DNA of 62,602 nt. Source: DASTSN01 sp035760665 (lineage in GTDB: Bacteria; Bacteroidota; Bacteroidia; Chitinophagales; Chitinophagaceae). The position numbers and the translations under genes are program-made. The stretch's first letter is position 1. Every line of letters starts with the position of its first letter. The stretch lies in assembly GCA_035760665.1 (NCBI GenBank), contig DASTSN010000115.1, positions 1 through 62,602 on the forward strand, read 5' to 3'. Positions 17,282 through 25,509 of this stretch are shown here, piece after piece. The notes beneath the pieces were generated by a model. The model made no database searches. It saw only the letters and a program-made list of their open reading frames with translations, and was not told the DNA's origin.

Positions 17282-18826
17282 TTAAATCTTAAAACCAACA
17301 GTCAGCACTGCATTCCCGCCCATGCCTTTCACATTGGCAGCCTGGTAAGGAGCATATTGCAGGCGGTAAGGGAAATTTACATCTTTTGTAATATTCACAA
17401 CATAAGCCAGGTCAATAAAAAATCCTTTATTCCTGTAGCCAAGGCCACCGGTTACCTGTACACGGCTTCCTTTCTCTCCATGAATATTTTTATAGGGATT
17501 CCCATAATAAGCTGCACCGGCACGCACCATCACAGTAGTAAATTTCAGCTCTCCACCTACACGAACGTTGATGGCGCCTTTATAAGCGTTATCAATTGCC
17601 GTATTTAACTGTTTCAGGTAATCTTTGGTCGATTGATCATTATTCGAAGAGGGATCAGCGTGAAATGAAGAAGCTTTGTAATTGATATATTCCAGGTCGG
17701 CAGTGAGGAAGCCGCGTTGCTGGGTAACATCTTCAATTTCCCGCAGCACATAAGAGGCACTCAGGATAACCCGGTAGGGTGTCAGCAGGGAATACCGGAA
17801 ATCAGAAGCTCCGCCGGTGATATCGTTAGTTGACTGTGTTAATAAACCCTGGTAGCCTTCTGTATCTGTGGTGACAGAAGCGCTGTATTTATCGGAAAGA
17901 CTGTAGTAAGTAGGCGAGTGAAAGGCCAGCCCCAGCCGGATATCTTCCACGGGTTTAAAAATGATACCCGCTTTTAAATTCACCCCCACGCCGCTCGTTT
18001 TCAGGTTGTCGCTGAAAGCCGCAAAATCAAAATTATTATTTGGATTATTTGTAGAATCGGCTTCGAGGAACTCTGTAGTTCGTTCATACCGTAAGATGGG
18101 GATGCCCAAAGTGCCGCCATAATAAAATTTATCATTCACATTGGCTGCTCCGGCAATGGCTAATTCAGTGATGCCACCCTTGCTTTGGATGGTATTTTGT
18201 TGCAGCAATCCCGTAGCGATAGGAGCACGGGTTTGGAACTGGTAATTGCCCGACGTGCCGCCGCCAATGGTATCAATCCAATAGGTATTAAAGGCAAGGC
18301 TGGTACCATAGGGATAATTCCCGGCTACGTTATTGGCATCGTGTTCGTTATTGTTTTGAATTTCTTCCAGGAACTTTTGCGAGAAGGAACTTTGATTTTG
18401 CGAACCCCTGTACAGGATATTGCTGTTAAAATCCGCATTGCGGTTGATGGCCAGGCTAAACGAACTCGAACGAGTTTTTCCATTCCGTCCCCCGTTTCCC
18501 CAACCCATCACAAAACCGGTAGTGCCCCATACGAACTGGTTTTTTTTATCTTTTTCAGTTGAGCCAAAATAAGTGGATTTGTTTGACTGCAAATTATAAC
18601 CAGGCGTAAATACAAAATCGCCGGTCTTGTAAAAGCCAAGCCCTGCAGGGTTAACAAAAGTGGCAGAAATATCTCCGCCGAGCGACCCCATGGCACCGCC
18701 AATGGCCTGTTGCCGGGCAGTGCCGCTCTGCGTGGTCCACGAATAACGGAGTGCATCTGCCGGTTCCTGCGCGAATAGTGTTAGTGAGGGCAAAAAAATG
18801 CCCGCTATGAAAAAAAATCTTTTCAT
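17282..18826 (-). CDS. OMPP1/FadL/TodX-family outer membrane transport protein
   Basis: The protein has 514 residues with a signal peptide ending TLFAQ. The mature start (ADALRYSWTTQSGTARQQAIGGAMGSLGGDISATFVNPAGLGFYKTGDF) is the diagnostic FadL/OMPP1 N-terminal plug segment with the NPAGL motif. Alternating strands follow to the final VLTVGFKI, a typical barrel end. FadL-like channels pass hydrophobic compounds across the outer membrane. Downstream of a lipoprotein gene on the same strand and convergent with the barrel gene at 14609. A TATTTTTG promoter element on the minus strand (18888-18895) may drive it. Substrate unknown. Confidence 0.85.
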   Translation of the reverse strand: MKRFFFIAGIFLPSLTLFAQEPADALRYSWTTQSGTARQQAIGGAMGSLGGDISATFVNPAGLGFYKTGDFVFTPGYNLQSNKSTYFGSTEKDKKNQFVWGTTGFVMGWGNGGRNGKTRSSSFSLAINRNADFNSNILYRGSQNQSSFSQKFLEEIQNNNEHDANNVAGNYPYGTSLAFNTYWIDTIGGGTSGNYQFQTRAPIATGLLQQNTIQSKGGITELAIAGAANVNDKFYYGGTLGIPILRYERTTEFLEADSTNNPNNNFDFAAFSDNLKTSGVGVNLKAGIIFKPVEDIRLGLAFHSPTYYSLSDKYSASVTTDTEGYQGLLTQSTNDITGGASDFRYSLLTPYRVILSASYVLREIEDVTQQRGFLTADLEYINYKASSFHADPSSNNDQSTKDYLKQLNTAIDNAYKGAINVRVGGELKFTTVMVRAGAAYYGNPYKNIHGEKGSRVQVTGGLGYRNKGFFIDLAYVVNITKDVNFPYRLQYAPYQAANVKGMGGNAVLTVGFKI

Positions 18827-18919
18827 CTGTACAGGGTATTAGGTAAAGAGGTGTTTCGTTCGATACTGTTTGTTGTGCCGGTTACTGCAAAAATAACCTG
18901 AGAATCCTACAGTTGGTTT

Positions 18920-19615
18920 TTAAAATTTCCGCACAGGCGCTGTTCCGCCGCCACCCGATGAACGGGAACCGCCTGAACTACTGTTACTGCCGGAATTTGT
19001 ATTATAGGATCGGGCAGGAGAATTTGTACTGCCGGAAGAGTTATTATTTCCAAACACATTGCGCAGAAAACCGCCGGCATTATTGCCACTGTTATTGTAA
19101 TTATAGTAGCGGTTGGCGCTCCTGTTACTGTTGCTATTGTTAAAGTTAAAACTGCGTTTTGAATAATTGCCTCTGGTGAGCTGGTTATTGTTGTAGGTGT
19201 TCAGGTTGAACATCCGGGGCCTGTTGTAAGTATACGATGATTTAGGGTTGACAATCACAAACGGTGAATAGTACGGATTATAATAGTAATTCCAGTAGGT
19301 ATAGGGGCTCCAGGGATTATTCCAGTAAAAATTATTGTAGTAACTGTAATTATAACGGTTGCCATAATAGTACCAGTCATCCAGGTCCGACCATAATAAA
19401 CGGTTGTGCACTTTCATGCGCAGGTAACGATCGGCATAATAATCATCGTTGTTATAGTAATAACGGTTATCGTCATTGTTGGTCGTTACATATTCCGCCT
19501 GCGGACGCTCGGGTGAAAAATAGACATCATCGGGAGTTTGCCCGGTTTTATAAACGGACGTGCAACTGCTGACGGCTGCTGCAACGAATGCCAGAATAAA
19601 AATGGATGGTTTCAT
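18920..19615 (-). CDS. Asn/Tyr/Ser-rich lipoprotein
   Basis: The protein has 231 residues. The lipoprotein signal ends with VSSC at about residue 18. The rest is low-complexity: Tyr/Asn/Asp-rich in the first half, with repeated NYYYNPYYSPF-like stretches, and Asn/Ser/Gly-rich in the second half, ending APVRKF. Prolyl-, Tyr- and Asn-rich lipoproteins of this kind are common in Chitinophagaceae and have no known function; a structural or adhesive role at the cell surface is plausible but unproven. The gene lies just upstream of the FadL-like gene and is divergent from proS. Confidence 0.75.
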   Translation of the reverse strand: MKPSIFILAFVAAAVSSCTSVYKTGQTPDDVYFSPERPQAEYVTTNNDDNRYYYNNDDYYADRYLRMKVHNRLLWSDLDDWYYYGNRYNYSYYNNFYWNNPWSPYTYWNYYYNPYYSPFVIVNPKSSYTYNRPRMFNLNTYNNNQLTRGNYSKRSFNFNNSNSNRSANRYYNYNNSGNNAGGFLRNVFGNNNSSGSTNSPARSYNTNSGSNSSSGGSRSSGGGGTAPVRKF

Positions 19616-19624
19616 GGCAAATGG

Positions 19625-19657
19625 TTTGATCGTTTAAAATTGAAGTTACTACTTTTG
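19625..19657 (+). promoter_or_regulatory. Bacteroidota-type promoter of proS
   Basis: TTTG at 19625-19628, 21 bases, and TACTTTTG at 19650-19657 fit the Bacteroidota consensus. The predicted start near 19664 gives a leader of about 110 bases before proS. Confidence 0.6.
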
Positions 19658-19772
19658 TGCGACTTTAGGGGGTGTATTTCATCGGGAAACACAGCTCCCG
19701 GCCGCTTAGTAAAATTGCATTATTTACTGTTAACTAAACGATAAAGATTACGACAGGATTTAAACCCTTATT

Positions 19773-21248
19773 ATGAGTAAAGAAATCACTTCCAGGAACG
19801 AAGATTATGCGCAGTGGTATAACGACCTTGTATTGAAAGGCGGCCTTGCCGATTATTCCGCTGTCAGGGGCTGTATGGTGATCAAACCTTACGGGTTTGC
19901 TCTTTGGGAAAAGATGCGGGATGCCCTTGATAAAATGTTTAAGGATACCGGTCACGTGAATGCCTATTTCCCGCTTTTTATTCCCAAGAGTTTCCTGAGC
20001 CGGGAAGCCGCCCATGTGGAAGGCTTTGCCAAAGAGTGTGCCGTGGTCACCCACTACCGGCTGAAAAATGATCCCGCCGGCGGCGGCGTGGTGGTGGATC
20101 CCGAAGCCAAACTGGAAGAAGAACTGATCGTTCGCCCTACCAGCGAAACGATTATCTGGCATACGTATAAAGATTGGGTGCAGTCGTACCGCGACCTACC
20201 CCTGCTCATCAACCAATGGGCCAATGTGGTGCGCTGGGAAATGCGGACAAGGTTATTTTTACGAACCGCCGAATTTTTGTGGCAGGAAGGGCATACCGCC
20301 CATGCTACCTCAGATGAAGCGGTGGAAGAAACCCGCAGGATGCTGGAAGTATATGCCAGTTTTGCGGAAGACTTTATGGCGCTGCCCGTTATACGCGGCG
20401 TAAAAACCGCCAGCGAACGGTTTGCCGGGGCTGAAGATACCTATTGTATAGAAGCATTGATGCAGGACGGTAAAGCATTGCAGGCTGGCACGTCTCATTT
20501 CCTGGGGCAGAATTTTGCCAAAGCTTTTGATGTGAAATTTCTCAATAAAGAAAACCAGCAGGAATATGTGTGGGCTACCAGCTGGGGGGTAAGTACCCGC
20601 CTGATCGGCGCTCTTGTTATGGCGCACAGCGATGACCAGGGGCTGGTACTGCCGCCAAAGATTGCCCCGCTGCAGGTGGTGATTGTCCCGATTTATAAAG
20701 GCGAAGAATCCCGCCAGCTCATTGATTCCAAAGCAAAGGAAATTCATGACCAGCTCAAAAACCTGGGTGTAAGTGTGAAATACGATAATAGCGATAACAG
20801 CCGCCCGGGCTGGAAATTTGCCGAATACGAAATGAAAGGGGTGCCGGTACGGGTGGCCATTGGTGCACGGGATCTGGAAAATAACGTGGTGGAAGTGGCA
20901 CGCCGCGATACGAAGGAAAAGAAAACCGTAGGACTGGACGGCATCGCCCAGTATATTGACGGGTTGCTGACGGATATCCAACACAACCTGTTTAAAAAGG
21001 CAAAAGAATACCGGGACCAGCACATTACACCCGCCGATAGCTGGGAAGAATTTGAGAAACTGCTGGATGAAAAAGGTGGCTTTATTGCGGCGCACTGGGA
21101 CGGTACTGCAGAAACAGAAGCGGTGATCAAAGAAAAAACAAAAGCGACTATTCGCTGCATTCCGCTGGACAATAAAAAGGAAAACGGGCAATGTATTTTA
21201 ACCGGGAAACCGTCCGTGCAGCGTGTATTATTTGCCAGGGCGTACTAA
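19773..21248 (+). CDS. proS: Prolyl-tRNA synthetase (archaeal/eukaryotic type)
   Basis: This cytosolic class II synthetase charges tRNA-Pro. The 491-residue length without the bacterial editing insertion, the start ITSRNEDYAQWYNDLVLKGG, motif 2 (RWEMRTRLFLRTAEFLWQEGHT) and ATSWGVSTRLIGALVMAHSDD identify the archaeal/eukaryotic-type (ProS type 3) enzyme, which is usual in Bacteroidota. The anticodon-binding domain follows (LPPKIAPLQVVIVPIYK), and a C-terminal zinc-type extension is present in reduced form. It is transcribed from its own promoter and followed by gene debris. Confidence 0.95.
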   Translation: MSKEITSRNEDYAQWYNDLVLKGGLADYSAVRGCMVIKPYGFALWEKMRDALDKMFKDTGHVNAYFPLFIPKSFLSREAAHVEGFAKECAVVTHYRLKNDPAGGGVVVDPEAKLEEELIVRPTSETIIWHTYKDWVQSYRDLPLLINQWANVVRWEMRTRLFLRTAEFLWQEGHTAHATSDEAVEETRRMLEVYASFAEDFMALPVIRGVKTASERFAGAEDTYCIEALMQDGKALQAGTSHFLGQNFAKAFDVKFLNKENQQEYVWATSWGVSTRLIGALVMAHSDDQGLVLPPKIAPLQVVIVPIYKGEESRQLIDSKAKEIHDQLKNLGVSVKYDNSDNSRPGWKFAEYEMKGVPVRVAIGARDLENNVVEVARRDTKEKKTVGLDGIAQYIDGLLTDIQHNLFKKAKEYRDQHITPADSWEEFEKLLDEKGGFIAAHWDGTAETEAVIKEKTKATIRCIPLDNKKENGQCILTGKPSVQRVLFARAY

Positions 21249-21332
21249 GATGCCTTACCAACTATTGGTTATTGCTGCCACTTTGGGTTGGCTTCAGGCA
21301 AGCAATACCCCAAAACGTCATCCTTAGCGGGA

Positions 21333-21548
21333 ATGAACAACCTGAAACAATTCATAGCAACCTTTACGGAACTTTCAGCAGAAAGCTGGTCTGTTTTGAC
21401 TACCTGCATGACGGAAGTGGAATTCAGGCGCAACGAGCTGTTATTTAAAGAAGGGCAAATCTGCAACGCTATTTTCTATATCAGTTCAGGATTTTTATCA
21501 ACAACCTTTTTTGGAAAAATGCAAGGCATAAAACTAAGAGCAGGATAA
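21333..21548 (+). pseudogene. Truncated Crp/Fnr-family regulator (N-terminal fragment)
   Basis: From the ATG at 21333 about 55 residues match the start of cyclic-nucleotide-binding Crp/Fnr-type regulators of Bacteroidota (LKQFIATFTELSAESW, then FRRNELLFKEGQICNAIFYISSGF). Similarity stops after LSTTFF, and the frame ends at residue 71. The rest of the cNMP domain and the helix-turn-helix are missing, and I found no continuation in other frames up to 21776. It is a remnant. Confidence 0.65.
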
Positions 21549-21776
21549 CTGCCACGCAATACCCCCAATAGGAGTATTTTTTACTTACTGCCGCCAGGAA
21601 CGCAAAACAACAAGATCGTTAAACAGGTTATGCGTCCCATCTTGCCCTAGTCATTTCGAAAGCTGGTAAAACTGTTTCCTCAGTTTAATTAGTTATATTA
21701 GAGAACTATTCTTGCCGCAGGAACATCTCCGATCCCGGCACTGCGGAAAAATGAACCTCAGCTCAACCAACATATT

Positions 21777-22514
21777 ATGGACGTTCATCATCACCCGGAT
21801 AGACATGGCAAAAAGAACTGGAAAACGTATTTGTTTGAGTTCTTCATGTTATTCCTGGCTGTGTTCTGCGGATTCCTGGCAGAAAACTGGAGAGAGCATA
21901 TTATAGAACACAGGGAAGAGAATCAATATGTCAAGTCCTTTATCGAAGATCTCAGGTCTGATACAGCCGAAATAAACAAGAATGTACAACTGAACTTGCA
22001 AAAAAAGCAGGGCAGCGATTCCCTCATATGGTATCTGAATGCTCCTGATCCCAATCAATATGGGCAAAGAATCTATTTTTTTGCCCGACAGCTCACCAGG
22101 ACCTTTAATTTTTTTCCGGCAGATCGTACGATTAAGCAACTGAAAAATTCCGGCGGCTTGCGTTTGATCAGAAATCAACAAGCCTCCGACAGTATTCTTT
22201 CCTATGATCAGGCGATGGAAAGGATACTGCTCACGCAAAACAGGCAGGATGATGAAATAAACGATATCCGGCCTATGATGGGGCGATTATTGGATCCCAA
22301 TGTGCTGGAAACAATGATTGACGGAGAAAATATCCACCCACCTGCCGGCAACCCCTCTTTGCGAACCGTGAATAAGGAATTTATCCTTGATTTCATATAC
22401 GCCGTGCACCAGCTCAAAGGAAGTGATGCGGTGAACGCTGCCCGTTTGCAAAAAGTAAAAGAAAAGGCAACTGGAATCATCCGGTTTTTACAAACTGAGT
22501 ATCATGTGAACTAA
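21777..22514 (+). CDS. Single-pass membrane protein of unknown function (HHHPD...KNWKTY N-terminus)
   Basis: The product has 245 residues. The start VHHHPDRHGKKNWKTYLFEFFMLFLAVFCGF combines a His-rich cytoplasmic motif with one transmembrane helix (about residues 18-36), and the remaining 200 residues are predicted outside and helical (ENQYVKSFIEDLRSDTAEI and beyond). The arrangement recalls the many small anchor-plus-helical proteins of Bacteroidota such as DUF6090, but I do not assign it. A decayed copy of the same N-terminus lies at 24192-24281, so the family has been duplicated locally. Confidence 0.75.
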   Translation: MDVHHHPDRHGKKNWKTYLFEFFMLFLAVFCGFLAENWREHIIEHREENQYVKSFIEDLRSDTAEINKNVQLNLQKKQGSDSLIWYLNAPDPNQYGQRIYFFARQLTRTFNFFPADRTIKQLKNSGGLRLIRNQQASDSILSYDQAMERILLTQNRQDDEINDIRPMMGRLLDPNVLETMIDGENIHPPAGNPSLRTVNKEFILDFIYAVHQLKGSDAVNAARLQKVKEKATGIIRFLQTEYHVN

Positions 22515-22548
22515 AAAAATATTTCTTCACTAAATCAAAACCACTGCT

Positions 22549-23379
22549 ATGCAACCAAAAATAAAGTTGATGGTCACCGCCTTTGCGCTGCTTAGTCAGC
22601 TGCTGGTAGTTGCGCAGGGAAAAACCGATTCTGCCGCGATCGTGCAATTGCTGAAAGACGATTATACAACCATACAGCGCTGGGACATACAAAAACATAT
22701 TGCCAATTGCAGCAAAGATTATTTGCTAATTGAAAACGGTGAGATTTGGGATTTGAAAAAAGAAGTGGAATCGTATAAAGCCAATGCTGGCCGGGTATTG
22801 CAAAGAACAGATAGCTTTCATATCCTCTCTGTCAAAATAATGGGGAACATGGCGTATGATGTTCACCAATTACAGTCGGTGATAACCGAGAATCATCATT
22901 CCATTACCAAACAGTGGAATGAAAGTGTTGTTTATCGAAAAGAAAATGGCAGGTGGAAAATTGCGCTCATTCATTCTACCCTGCTTTCCAGTACAAACAC
23001 TGCGGCTTCATTTGATCATGTGGCTTTATATGTAAGAGACATGGCAAAGAGTGCGGCCTTTTACCAGCAGCTTTTTCAGTTCGATACCATGCCGGTTCCG
23101 GCTCATGGAAAATCGATCGTGACATGGTTTAAGCTGAACGACCGGCTGCAGTTGCATTTGGTGGAAGGGTTGAAAGATTCCATGCACATTCGGTTTACGC
23201 ACATTGCTTTCTCGGTTCCCTCAATCATCGATTTTACAGAAAAATTAAAACGGGCAAATATTACCTGGTTTACGGCCAAAGGAAATTTTACAATGGATTA
23301 CCGGGCGGATGGCGTACACCAGATTTACTTCCGGGATCCTGACGGATACGAGATCGAAGTGAATGACAGGAAACAGTGA
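22549..23379 (+). CDS. Secreted DUF4440/NTF2-like plus VOC (glyoxalase-fold) fusion protein
   Basis: The protein has 276 residues. A signal peptide ends VVAQ near residue 24. Residues about 25-145 form an NTF2/SnoaL-like domain of the DUF4440 type (KTDSAAIVQLLKDDYTTIQRWD to WKIALIHSTLL). Residues about 155-274 form a vicinal-oxygen-chelate domain (FDHVALYVRDMAKSAAFYQQLF to GYEIEVND), with all four usual metal-ligand positions filled: His in DHVAL, Glu in LVEG, His in THIAF, Glu in YEIEV. Export of such a fusion to the periplasm is uncommon. A metal-dependent lyase, isomerase or dioxygenase reaction is possible; substrate unknown. It follows the membrane protein gene by 34 bases. Confidence 0.8.
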   Translation: MQPKIKLMVTAFALLSQLLVVAQGKTDSAAIVQLLKDDYTTIQRWDIQKHIANCSKDYLLIENGEIWDLKKEVESYKANAGRVLQRTDSFHILSVKIMGNMAYDVHQLQSVITENHHSITKQWNESVVYRKENGRWKIALIHSTLLSSTNTAASFDHVALYVRDMAKSAAFYQQLFQFDTMPVPAHGKSIVTWFKLNDRLQLHLVEGLKDSMHIRFTHIAFSVPSIIDFTEKLKRANITWFTAKGNFTMDYRADGVHQIYFRDPDGYEIEVNDRKQ

Positions 23380-23494
23380 CGTACCATGGCTACCAGGCAA
23401 TGTTTGATCGAAAGTTGTTCGATCATCATAAAAAATCACTAGCTGGTAGTACTGTAACTATTTATTAAATTTTTTTGAATAGCAATCAACATGT

Positions 23495-24130
23495 ATGATG
23501 CAGGTGAAAAAAATATTGATTTCCATTTTGGCGATCACCACAAGTCTTTTACTGGCAGCAGGAATCATTTTTCTTGTGCAGCAAAGAATACTTCACCGGG
23601 CAGAAAGAACCTGTTTGCAGCAGATCAGAACCGATTTCAGTAAACACAAACAGGATGTGCAAACTATTTACACGTTGAATAAAAGAATTTCATCCATGCT
23701 TGATTCCCTCTTGAACCTGGAGGGTCTAATCAGGACCGACACAACAGTTTTCCGGAAAATAATGAACACAAGACCGTATGATCTTACGATCCTGGCCTAT
23801 AAAAATATACTCCTGAACAGGTCAATCAGCGATGAAGCTTTGAAACTGAAAATTGCAGGCTACACGGCGCAGTTTGAAGGCCTTGCTACCTGGAAACTCT
23901 TTTCTATCGACTGGCAATGGGATAAAACGGCACGTCCTTATATTTTTGGCCATTCTATTGTCACGGAAAATGATTTGACCGGTAAAAATTTATCTGACCC
24001 AGTATTACGGGCCGTATTATATGATCGCAAAATGTTTGCGCTTGATGTTGTAAACGGCATCACTCCCAGGTTATTGCCTTCAATCGACTCTATCCTCAAC
24101 CAGATTGACAACGATTTGGAAGGCAATTAA
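23495..24130 (+). CDS. Membrane-anchored hypothetical protein
   Basis: The protein has 211 residues with one N-terminal transmembrane helix (about residues 7-29, ILISILAITTSLLLAAGIIF) and a helical extracytoplasmic part without recognised domain. The layout resembles the protein at 21777, though the sequences are not obviously alike. It is read in the same direction as its neighbours and may be part of the same unit. No function can be proposed. Confidence 0.65.
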   Translation: MMQVKKILISILAITTSLLLAAGIIFLVQQRILHRAERTCLQQIRTDFSKHKQDVQTIYTLNKRISSMLDSLLNLEGLIRTDTTVFRKIMNTRPYDLTILAYKNILLNRSISDEALKLKIAGYTAQFEGLATWKLFSIDWQWDKTARPYIFGHSIVTENDLTGKNLSDPVLRAVLYDRKMFALDVVNGITPRLLPSIDSILNQIDNDLEGN

Positions 24131-24191
24131 TAAAAATTGGATAGCGGCTGGCCGCTTCGAATCATTTGCACCTATAATCAAATCAAAAAAT

Positions 24192-24281
24192 TTGGAACTG
24201 CATCATCACCCTTATATACATAGCAATAGGAACTGGACAACATATTTGGTTGAATTTTTCATTTCATTCCTGGTTGTGTGA
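24192..24281 (+). pseudogene. Remnant of the HHHPD...NW-TY membrane-protein family
   Basis: A 29-codon frame reads LELHHHPYIHSNRNWTTYL, then a hydrophobic run, and ends at TGA 24279-24281. It matches the first 30 residues of the intact protein at 21777 (HHHPDRHGKKNWKTYL...). The following 200 bases show no continuation. The rest of 24131-24497 holds no other gene I can support. Confidence 0.6.
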
Positions 24282-24497
24282 TGTGCGTTCCCTACCGTAA
24301 CAACCTGACGGATTTGTTCAAAACAGCAGCGATAATCCGGCCATGTTTATCCACGAAGGGGGCTTACTAAAGCAGATGGAGTTCTGCGTGACGCAAACGA
24401 TCAGTAGCTGTGCTACGATGCCGATAATGAAAGCGATTCAACAATTAGCAGGAGGCCTGTCGGCAATCTTGAAAAAAACTACCGGTTAGGGTCACAC

Positions 24498-24543
24498 AAA
24501 AAACCCTGCCAGTTGCCTGATGGAACCAGGGATACTGGGCAGG
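24498..24543 (-). terminator. Rho-independent terminator
   Basis: CCTGCCAGT at 24505-24513 pairs with ACTGGGCAGG at 24534-24543 (one bulged G), and on the minus strand the stem is followed by TTTTTT. It ends the minus-strand gene at 24575. Confidence 0.65.
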
Positions 24544-24574
24544 TGTGCGGCTCTGCTGCAGGATTTTTAATCGT

Positions 24575-25003
24575 TTAATTATCCTGCTTAAATGTTTTTA
24601 GGCTTGTGAGGGTGCCGTTGTAGCGGATGTTGTAATCCTCGTCTTTCAGTACCTGTGTGAGGGAAGATTCGCCGTATTCATTCACTCGTAGGATGTATTG
24701 ATAGGTGTTGCCGGAGATGCCCGAGAGGGTAGTAAACATAGTAATACCTTCGCCAAGATCCTCAACATCGGTAATCTGGTAAATCTGGGAAACGTGGATA
24801 GTTTCTTCCCCGGTGTTAAAAATATTATGGATAAAGAGCTTGTCGCTGAAAGAAATGTTATAGAGTTGGCGTTGTGCTGTGTTGGAAAGAGAATTTTTGC
24901 TGGTCTTGCTTATCTCGTCGTAATTGGTGGAATAAAAAGTGTATTGGGCTTTTGTCAGCAGGGTACTCCCGGTGAAGAGCAGGAAGAATAAAAGTTTTTT
25001 CAT
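24575..25003 (-). CDS. Secreted hypothetical protein
   Basis: The protein has 142 residues with a signal peptide (KKLLFFLLFTGSTLLTKAQ). The mature part is Thr/Ser/Asn-rich with alternating strand patterns (ISFSDKLFIHNIF, YQITDVEDLGEGITMFTTLSG). There is no recognised domain. Length and content are like many small periplasmic proteins of the family. A terminator follows at 24498-24543. Confidence 0.65.
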   Translation of the reverse strand: MKKLLFFLLFTGSTLLTKAQYTFYSTNYDEISKTSKNSLSNTAQRQLYNISFSDKLFIHNIFNTGEETIHVSQIYQITDVEDLGEGITMFTTLSGISGNTYQYILRVNEYGESSLTQVLKDEDYNIRYNGTLTSLKTFKQDN

Positions 25004-25149
25004 ATTTATTTTTTTTTGAAAATAATCAGATTGGAAGATATTACATAATAAATTTTTTAAAAAAGCGGCCGCTGCCGTAAACCCGGTAGTCCCGGGTTTC
25101 GCAATGATAAAGCATTCAGTATTCTAAGTTCAATCATACAAAATCAACC

Positions 25150-25302
25150 ATGAAAGACACAGAGAAAACGACGGAGATAAGGTTTGAAGAGCTAACTACT
25201 AAGGATACAGGTAAGGCCGTTGTAGTTGATAATTGTCATGAAATTCAGTTCGCCTGTTTTTTTTTAAAAAATAGGAAAAACACTATTGCAGCAAATCAAT
25301 GA
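25150..25302 (+). CDS. Possible 50-residue small protein
   Basis: An ATG frame gives MKDTEKTTEIRFEELTTKD at the start, then DNCHEIQFACFF, and a stop at 25300. The acidic start and Cys-containing end vaguely recall a peptide precursor, but no leader motif is clear. Support comes from its position in a 500-base gap that closes with a plus-strand terminator at 25459. The rest of 25004-25458 holds nothing else I can support. Confidence 0.3.
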   Translation: MKDTEKTTEIRFEELTTKDTGKAVVVDNCHEIQFACFFLKNRKNTIAANQ

Positions 25303-25458
25303 ATTCTATAGTTTAGCAGCTGCCGGACAACCGGGTTTTTTTAAATCCATTTTCCTGCAGTGCCTGTTAATCTCCCCGGGAAAAACCTTGGTATCCTCAC
25401 CGGTGGGTATGCTCTTCAGGAGTATTCGGGCTGACGCCACAGAAATAATTTTTTTGAG

Positions 25459-25486
25459 CCCTGCGCCCTGCTCGCAGGGTTTTTTC
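25459..25486 (+). terminator. Rho-independent terminator
   Basis: CCCTGCG (25459-25465), a 7-base loop and CGCAGGG (25473-25479) are followed by TTTTTT on the plus strand. No annotated plus-strand gene precedes it except the possible small ORF at 25150, so it hints at an unannotated short transcript. Confidence 0.65.
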
Positions 25487-25509
25487 TTGTGATGAAAAAA
25501 CTGCAGTAG

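Noticed and set aside
20310..21191. 293-residue minus-strand ORF inside proS
   Set aside because: Antisense shadow of proS; Phe/His-rich translation with no domain pattern.
25286..25492. 68-residue plus-strand ORF before the terminator
   Set aside because: Its last codons lie in the terminator stem, and the translation has no coding-like pattern.
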